A stretch of 20,189 bases of DNA from a virus: positions 1 to 20,189 of the IMG/VR virus record IMGVR_UViG_3300030116_001581; one strand, given 5' to 3'. Positions within the stretch are counted from its first letter, which is position 1. Each line of letters starts with the position of its first letter. The notes below the pieces were generated by a model. The model made no database searches, was not told the DNA's origin, and saw only the letters and a list, made by a program, of their open reading frames with translations. This document shows, one piece after another, positions 16,223 to 20,189 of the stretch. The translations under genes were made by a program, and so were the position numbers.

Positions 16223-17392
16223 TCATAAAATATAATACTTACCACTATAATTAGTAGTTAACTTATTTAACGCTACATATCTAATAGCGTCTATTAGATG
16301 GTCTTGTTGATTAGTTGCGGGTTTGTTTATTACTTGCCCGTTCTTGTCTACTAGCCACTTATAATACTTAAATTCGTTTATAGCATTTACGCTATTTTTT
16401 GTTATATGTATCTTATAACGCCTTAATACATCAATTCCCATATTAATACTATCAGCTCCTTTTTTAGCTCCTTTTATATTAAATCCTAGTCTATGTATTT
16501 CTTCTATACTTTTTGGTTCGGCACTATCACCTATTATTTCTACTTGCCTTGTTATATTATACTCTCTTAACCTTTTAGCTATATCTTGATTAGTTAAACC
16601 TTTAGCGTATAACAATTCATTAATATATAAATCATCATTTAGCTTGTATACTTCTACAATAGCCGTTGGGTCGTTGCTATATCCAAAATCCATACCTAAA
16701 GCTATTAGCGTGGCTTGATCTGGAATTGTGTTACATAGGTTAAATTGTCTAAATATTGTTTCGGTAGGTTGAGCCATATCTCCTAAACCGTATATAGTCC
16801 AATAGTTAGAATCTAGCTTTTTTAACCTTTCAATTTCTTTAATTGTTTCTTCGGGTAAAAATGGGTTGTCTAAATATGTAGATTTTATAAAAGTACAGTC
16901 ATCTCTATTTATAACGTTGTCATAAATCCAACTATAAGGGTCGGACGGGTTAAAGTCTAAATATATTTTTTCGGTACACCTTAAAGACAATTGTATAAAG
17001 TCCTCTAAAGAAAACTCTGTTGCTTCATTAAGCCAAAGATAGTTTCTTTTACGACCCCTTACTTTTGCGGGTTGGTCTACACTAATAAACTCTATTGTAT
17101 TGTTGTTTAGCTTATATGTTAATTCGCTTTTATTGTGATTATCGGGATTATATAAATTATGACTTTCTAGTATATTAAAAAAATCTCTATAAGCACTAGA
17201 TTTTAAAGCTGGAAGCGTCTTACGACAAATAGTATATACCTTACCTTTGCTTTGTAACGCTTTTAGAATTATTAATTGAGCTAGTGAATACGTCTTACTA
17301 CTTCTTGTACCACCTTGATTTACAACAATTCTTGTACTAGCATTAAGATTCTTTTGTAGGACTACCGTCCCCTTTAGGTTCAATAATTTCAA
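16223..17392 (-). CDS. terL: Terminase large subunit (packaging ATPase and nuclease)
   Basis: A 389-aa packaging motor that translocates DNA into the procapsid and cuts it. The ATPase has Walker A GGTRSSKT (27-34), Walker B YLWLNE (118-123) with the catalytic glutamate, and the coupling segment LDFNPSDPYSW (145-155). The RNase H-like nuclease has acidic residues in MDFGYSNDPTA (D235), IGDSAEP (D289) and DHLIDAIRY (D364, D368). The order and spacing fit a complete terminase, slightly short for the class. The first ATG lies 50 nt inside the small terminase gene, and the next Met codons fall after Walker A, so this start is safe. The two subunits are thus translationally coupled. Confidence 0.95.
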   Translation of the reverse strand: MKLLNLKGTVVLQKNLNASTRIVVNQGGTRSSKTYSLAQLIILKALQSKGKVYTICRKTLPALKSSAYRDFFNILESHNLYNPDNHNKSELTYKLNNNTIEFISVDQPAKVRGRKRNYLWLNEATEFSLEDFIQLSLRCTEKIYLDFNPSDPYSWIYDNVINRDDCTFIKSTYLDNPFLPEETIKEIERLKKLDSNYWTIYGLGDMAQPTETIFRQFNLCNTIPDQATLIALGMDFGYSNDPTAIVEVYKLNDDLYINELLYAKGLTNQDIAKRLREYNITRQVEIIGDSAEPKSIEEIHRLGFNIKGAKKGADSINMGIDVLRRYKIHITKNSVNAINEFKYYKWLVDKNGQVINKPATNQQDHLIDAIRYVALNKLTTNYSGKYYIL

Positions 17393-17726
17393 TTTCTATT
17401 TTCTTTATGTCTTCTTCGTTAGATGTTAAATTTATATTTTGTCTTTGTATATAACCTCGCTTATGCCCTTTATGTTGTAGGTAAAATATTATACTTTTCT
17501 CTTTTTCGTTTTCTATATTTTTAAATAACTTGCTTTCTACAAAGTCTAATTTTATATTGTCTATTTCGTCTACCCTTTTTCTGAATTCTTCGTCTTCTTT
17601 ATACCATTTGTAATAACTACTTCTACTTATGCCCGTTCTATTACAAGCCGTAGCTACAATTCCTAAACTACTTTCTAACGCTTGTAGTAATGTTTCTTTC
17701 TTTAGTGTACGTTCTTTTTTGCCCAT
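17343..17726 (-). CDS. terS: Terminase small subunit (HTH DNA recognition)
   Basis: A 127-aa protein directly before and overlapping the large terminase. Residues about 20-42 form a helix-turn-helix (LGIVATACNRTGISRSSYYK, W41 following), the pattern used by small terminases to bind the packaging start site. Residues 45-90 are helical (VDEIDNIKLDFVESKL, then KSIIFYLQHKGHKRGY), fitting the oligomerisation segment, and the C-terminus is acidic and ends KGDGSPTKES. It would select phage DNA and hand it to the large subunit. The start lies 10 nt after the ParB-like gene. A transposase-like HTH is the only other reading, and the position excludes it. Confidence 0.87.
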   Translation of the reverse strand: MGKKERTLKKETLLQALESSLGIVATACNRTGISRSSYYKWYKEDEEFRKRVDEIDNIKLDFVESKLFKNIENEKEKSIIFYLQHKGHKRGYIQRQNINLTSNEEDIKKIEIEIIEPKGDGSPTKES

Positions 17727-17736
17727 TTTATTAAAT

Positions 17737-18219
17737 TTATTTTATACTTACTTTATAACCTTGTGCTTTTAAATCTTCATATAATTTATTAGCTAGTTTT
17801 ATGTCTTTCTCTTTTACTGTTATTGTTGTTGGTTTGTCTTCTTCTATTTTATCTATATTCAATCCCAAATCTATATGTTTAAAACCCCATTCTAACAAAT
17901 CCTCTATATCAAAATTATCCGCCATTATATCAAAGTCAAACTCTCCCGTATTTTTATTTAGTCTAACGTTTAGTTCCTTTTCGTCTTTTTTAGATAGATT
18001 TACTCTAACTACGGGTACTTGTGTAGCTCCTAGCTCTACCATAATTCTAACTCTTTGGTGTCCGCCTACAATTGTATTATCTGAATTTATTATTATAGGG
18101 TCAACGCAACCAAACTTTTCTAAAGATTTTTTTAAATCCTCGTATTGTTTAGTTGTCATTTTTCTTGGATTATATTCCGCTTGTTTTAATTCGTGTATTT
18201 TTATTTTTTCTATTTTCAT
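17737..18219 (-). CDS. ParB-like nuclease-domain protein, stand-alone
   Basis: A 160-aa protein with the ParB/Srx N-terminal fold: HELKQAEYNPRK (9-20, with the NPR motif), FGCVDPIIINSDNTIVGGHQ and GGHQR (52-56) followed by RIMVELGATQVPVVRV. The following RLNKNTGEFDFDIMADNF and LLEWGFKHIDLGL segments are those that link ParB domains to DNA methyltransferase domains in phage fusion proteins. Here the methyltransferase is missing and a short basic C-terminal end (KLANKLYEDLKAQGY) takes its place. It may bind or nick DNA near the packaging site or regulate it. The start shares a base with the HNH stop (TAATG), so the two are coupled. Confidence 0.82.
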   Translation of the reverse strand: MKIEKIKIHELKQAEYNPRKMTTKQYEDLKKSLEKFGCVDPIIINSDNTIVGGHQRVRIMVELGATQVPVVRVNLSKKDEKELNVRLNKNTGEFDFDIMADNFDIEDLLEWGFKHIDLGLNIDKIEEDKPTTITVKEKDIKLANKLYEDLKAQGYKVSIK

Positions 18220-18482
18220 TAATAACTATGATTATGCTTGTTTTTATTTTGTTCTCTTAATTGATTATTAAACTCTTTATTTGTTTCAGCTTTTATATGA
18301 CAACTTCTACATAAAGCTATAAGATTTTCTATTTGGTTTCTATGTCCTCTTGGATCGCCACCTAAACCCCTAGCGTCTATATGGTGAATGTCTACTGCAA
18401 CTCTACTACAATGTTCACATAGTATGACGTCGTCAATAACATAGTCGTAATAGTCCATATATATTTTTACGTACTTTTTCAA
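18219..18482 (-). CDS. HNH endonuclease, packaging-associated type
   Basis: An 87-aa HNH nuclease. Visible motifs are the zinc pair C22-x2-C25 (LCEHC), the catalytic DIHH (31-34), N53 in IENLIALC, and the second zinc pair C58-x2-C61 followed by H62. All catalytic and zinc residues are present. Small HNH proteins next to terminases of phages with cohesive ends assist genome cutting during packaging, and that family knowledge plus its place two genes before terS suggests the same role here. Linked to the upstream gene by ATGA overlap and to ParB by TAATG. A mobile homing nuclease is less likely because it is embedded in a coupled set. Confidence 0.9.
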   Translation of the reverse strand: MKKYVKIYMDYYDYVIDDVILCEHCSRVAVDIHHIDARGLGGDPRGHRNQIENLIALCRSCHIKAETNKEFNNQLREQNKNKHNHSY

Positions 18483-18844
18483 ATCTTACAACTTTTTTCA
18501 TATACCTTTTTTAAATTGTCCATAATTTGCCTATTACAAGGACTACAACTTTTCCATTGTGGCTTGTTACCAAATATACTTTTATACAAAGAGTTTATTA
18601 TAGTTTTTTCTTCTTTATTTAGTCTTTGGTTTTTTTCAATGTTCGGTATAACTTCTTCGTATATTTTTATTTCGTCTTGTGTAAATTGCCTTATGTTTTT
18701 AAATCTTGGAAATAATTGATTTAACTTTTGTCTTCGTTCTTCACAACCGCAATCGTCACCTAATACTTTTTTAGCTAACTTGTCTATACCAGTAGCTTTT
18801 GTAAACTTTGCTATATCGTCACCTAGTCCTTTACTTTTTGTCAT
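18479..18844 (-). CDS. Conserved-looking cysteine-containing phage protein, 121 aa
   Basis: Not recognised as a named family. The protein is basic and helical, starting MTKSKGLGDDIAKFTKATGI. It has a CGCEERRQKLNQLFPRF segment (C32, C34) and a second cysteine pair in WKSCSPCNRQIMDNLKK (C100, C103), with C119 near the end. The two pairs could together bind a metal ion, but this is inference. CGCEERR-type proteins before the HNH and terminase genes are familiar to me from flavobacterial phages. The ATG overlaps the stop of the 39-aa gene (ATGA) and its stop overlaps the HNH start in the same way, so it is part of a coupled string leading into packaging genes. Confidence 0.75.
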   Translation of the reverse strand: MTKSKGLGDDIAKFTKATGIDKLAKKVLGDDCGCEERRQKLNQLFPRFKNIRQFTQDEIKIYEEVIPNIEKNQRLNKEEKTIINSLYKSIFGNKPQWKSCSPCNRQIMDNLKKVYEKSCKI

Positions 18845-18960
18845 AACTTTATTATTTTATATATAATGTAACTTATTATTGGAGTAGTCATCATAATAGT
18901 AAATATATTTAAGTGCGGTTCACCACATAATCCTAATAAATGTTTTATAAACTCTATCAT
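18841..18960 (-). CDS. Small membrane peptide, 39 aa
   Basis: An ATG at 18960 opens a 39-codon frame ending in TGA at 18841-18843. It joins the upstream sigma-like gene by ATGA and the downstream 121-aa gene by ATGA, exactly filling the space between them. The product begins MIEFIKHLLGLCGEPH and continues with a hydrophobic segment (about residues 19-37, with a PIISYIIYKI core), so it probably sits in the inner membrane with a short cytoplasmic head. The LLGLCGEPH motif gives it character beyond a random hydrophobic peptide. The function is unknown. The two perfect junctions make it a very likely gene despite its size. Confidence 0.8.
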   Translation of the reverse strand: MIEFIKHLLGLCGEPHLNIFTIMMTTPIISYIIYKIIKL

Positions 18961-19478
18961 TTTAAACCTTTTAAATAGTTTTTTATATACCTTATTGACT
19001 TACCTAATGTACTTCTATTTATTTTTGTTGCTTTGCTCATTGTATTTAAACTATAATTTTCTCTATAATATATTTTAAATACTTCTACGTCAAACCAACT
19101 TAAATGTTTTAATTTGTCTTCTATCCATTGTAACCTATCCTCTTGTTCCTCTAACTTTTTCATTTTCTCTTTAGTTAAAGGCTCTTTAGTATAAATATAA
19201 AATTCTTTTAATTGTTTTTCGTTGTATTTTTTTCTATACTTTTTGTGGTAAGGACTTGTATTGCTTTGATATTGATTTAACATAATTCTAACTATATAAA
19301 ATGTTAGTTTTTTTTGTTCTATTATATATTTTATTTTTTGTTGATCCGAATTATATAAAGCTAATATTGTTTCGTGTAGTAAATCTTCATAGTCGGGGTG
19401 TCTATTGCTAGTTATACGTTTAGATATATCTAACAAATTAGTATAGCTTTTTTCTAAATATTCGTTTAGTTTTTCCAA
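18957..19478 (-). CDS. Sigma-70-like RNA polymerase factor (ECF-type, divergent)
   Basis: A 173-aa protein with the two-part layout of small sigma factors. Residues about 9-75 resemble region 2 (LLDISKRITSNRHPDYEDLLHETIL and FYIVRIMLNQY), where the DYEDLLHE-xL pattern is the typical core-binding helix. Residues about 127-170 resemble region 4 (FDVEVFKIYYRENYSLNTMS, then TKINRSTLGKSIRYIKNYLK), a helix-turn-helix that would read a -35-type element. The linker is basic. It could redirect host polymerase to late promoters such as that for this operon. It overlaps the 94-aa gene by 13 nt. Sequence divergence leaves open whether it binds polymerase or is only a DNA-binding regulator. Confidence 0.7.
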   Translation of the reverse strand: MEKLNEYLEKSYTNLLDISKRITSNRHPDYEDLLHETILALYNSDQQKIKYIIEQKKLTFYIVRIMLNQYQSNTSPYHKKYRKKYNEKQLKEFYIYTKEPLTKEKMKKLEEQEDRLQWIEDKLKHLSWFDVEVFKIYYRENYSLNTMSKATKINRSTLGKSIRYIKNYLKGLK

Positions 19479-19750
19479 AGTTCAGCAAATAAATTAACTC
19501 CCGTTTGTTTTAAAGCATTGTATTCCCACTTACCTAAAGGCGAAATTTCTACTACAACCATTTGAGGGTTATATTGGTCTTGTATAAAATCTATTTTATT
19601 TAGTATGTACTCGTCCTCACTTTCTATTTTTTGTGTTTCTTTATGTATATAAACGTCATTTGTTACCCCTCTATCTACTTCAAATAAAAAATATCTAAAG
19701 TGTTCGTCTTTTCTTCTAATGTTTTTTGGTGCTTCGTGTTTTTTTCTCAT
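19466..19750 (-). CDS. Hypothetical protein, 94 aa
   Basis: Not recognised. It starts MRKKHEAPKNIRRKDEHFRY, a basic N-terminus, and continues with strand-like and helical segments (FLFEVDRGVTNDVYIHKETQ, MVVVEISPLGKWEYNALKQT), ending LFAELWKN. No membrane segment or signal peptide. It overlaps the nuclease gene upstream by an ATGA junction and the sigma-like gene downstream by 13 nt, so it is translated with both. Position suggests an early or regulatory role, but the sequence gives no function. Confidence 0.7.
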   Translation of the reverse strand: MRKKHEAPKNIRRKDEHFRYFLFEVDRGVTNDVYIHKETQKIESEDEYILNKIDFIQDQYNPQMVVVEISPLGKWEYNALKQTGVNLFAELWKN

Positions 19751-20091
19751 ATTGTTTTAGTATAATTATTAAATATTTCTATAAATTCTTCTAGTGAATA
19801 ACATACAACCGCTTTATAATTTCTTGCCGTCAAATTAGCTAACCATAGCTTTTGGTCTTTACTAGGTTTGTTATATTTAACTTTTAACTCTACCATTAAT
19901 CCATTATGTTTTTTATTAGGCTCAAATATTAATAGATCTGGAACGCCTTTTTTATAATGTTTTTTAACTAAAGCCTTTTGTTTATAATTTCCTTTACCTA
20001 AATACACACCCCCTAAAGTGCTAGTCCAAAGTATATGAGGGTAGTAATTTAAATATTCTACAATGCTATTATGTAAATCTTGCTCTTTCAT
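19747..20091 (-). CDS. VRR-NUC domain nuclease
   Basis: A 114-aa single-domain nuclease of the PD-(D/E)xK superfamily, VRR-NUC branch, common in phages. Visible features are the N-terminal acidic helix (EQDLHNSIVEYLN), a GG-Y-GKGN loop (27-35), the catalytic GVPDLLIF (49-56, D52), VELKVKYNKPSKDQ (67-80, with E68, K70 and Q80) and a closing helix with strand ARNYKAVVCYS. All key residues of the core are present. Such proteins are thought to act on branched DNA or recombination intermediates. It overlaps the membrane peptide upstream and the 94-aa gene downstream, each by ATGA. Confidence 0.9.
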   Translation of the reverse strand: MKEQDLHNSIVEYLNYYPHILWTSTLGGVYLGKGNYKQKALVKKHYKKGVPDLLIFEPNKKHNGLMVELKVKYNKPSKDQKLWLANLTARNYKAVVCYSLEEFIEIFNNYTKTI

Positions 20092-20186
20092 TTTATTTGA
20101 CTTTGTATATATAAAGCGGTAAAAAATCCCAGAACAAATACACCTAAAATTAATGTTGCTAAACTTATATTACTTATTTCTATCAT
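20088..20186 (-). CDS. Small membrane peptide, 32 aa
   Basis: An ATG at 20186 opens a 32-codon frame ending in TGA at 20088-20090, which overlaps the nuclease start by ATGA. The product starts MIEISNISLATLIL and is one long hydrophobic helix (about residues 8-27, with GVFVLGFFTALY) followed by a short polar end QSQIK, a single-pass membrane peptide. The window edge lies 3 nt upstream, so the true start may be further out and the protein may be longer. Function unknown. It could be a small holin-like or regulatory peptide, but nothing in the sequence singles out either. Confidence 0.65.
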   Translation of the reverse strand: MIEISNISLATLILGVFVLGFFTALYIQSQIK

Positions 20187-20189
20187 ATT

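Noticed and set aside
18219-18482. HNH gene as a mobile homing endonuclease
   Set aside because: It is coupled by ATGA and TAATG overlaps to its neighbours and lies next to the terminase genes, which fits a packaging role and not an inserted element.
1-20189. Signs of lysogeny, CRISPR arrays, insertion sequences or attachment sites
   Set aside because: No integrase, repressor, excisionase or transposase motifs, no regularly spaced repeats and no tRNA-like sequence were seen. Absence in this window says nothing about the rest of the genome.

Overview
The window is a 20.2 kb stretch of a tailed-phage (Caudoviricetes) genome or prophage. Every gene I can support lies on the minus strand, so it reads as one block from the right end to the left end. 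It is very AT-rich. Genes are packed with ATGA or TAATG junctions, and I see no Shine-Dalgarno motifs before the starts. AT-rich leaders, often containing TATATTTATA, are found there instead. These traits, plus protein types I associate with flavobacterial phages (XkdF-like protease, acidic scaffold, HK97-type capsid, DUF6712-like connector, portal with extra C-terminal modules), suggest a Bacteroidota host, probably a flavobacterium. The host is an inference. Virion morphology is probably siphovirus-like: there is a tape measure and a tail-tube candidate, but no sheath gene is visible.

Layout in transcription order. (1) 20186-18479, regulatory and small genes: a 32-aa membrane peptide, a VRR-NUC nuclease, an unknown 94-aa protein, a sigma-70-like factor, a 39-aa membrane peptide and a cysteine-containing 121-aa protein. 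(2) 18482-16223, packaging: HNH endonuclease, ParB-like protein, small terminase and large terminase. (3) 16192-7605, tail morphogenesis: a frameshifted tail-chaperone-like gene, two tail-completion-like proteins, two large structural proteins of 477 and 1148 aa, a 59-aa protein and the tape measure. (4) 7575-4100, head: XkdF-like protease, acidic scaffold, major capsid protein, terminator, tail-tube-like protein, terminator. (5) A noncoding stretch of about 260 nt. (6) 3788-1, portal unit: a 70-aa protein, a hidden 49-aa protein, an unknown 203-aa protein, a portal with two added domains, a head-tail connector, and a gene running off the left end.

The strongest hidden signal is a probable programmed -1 frameshift at a run of ten T residues (minus strand, 15698-15689). 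It would extend a 194-aa protein into a 248-aa protein whose last 80 residues come from an otherwise unannotated frame ending at 15447 in an ATGA junction with the next gene. This resembles the gpG/gpGT logic of tail assembly chaperones, but in an unusual place: directly after the large terminase and about 6 kb before the tape measure gene. The overall order is also unusual, with terminase, then tail, then head, and the portal last, about 13 kb from the terminase. Two clean intrinsic terminators bracket the tail-tube-like gene and probably set capsid-to-tail expression ratios. No integrase, repressor, lysis gene, tRNA or CRISPR array is visible, and both ends of the window are cut inside the genome.
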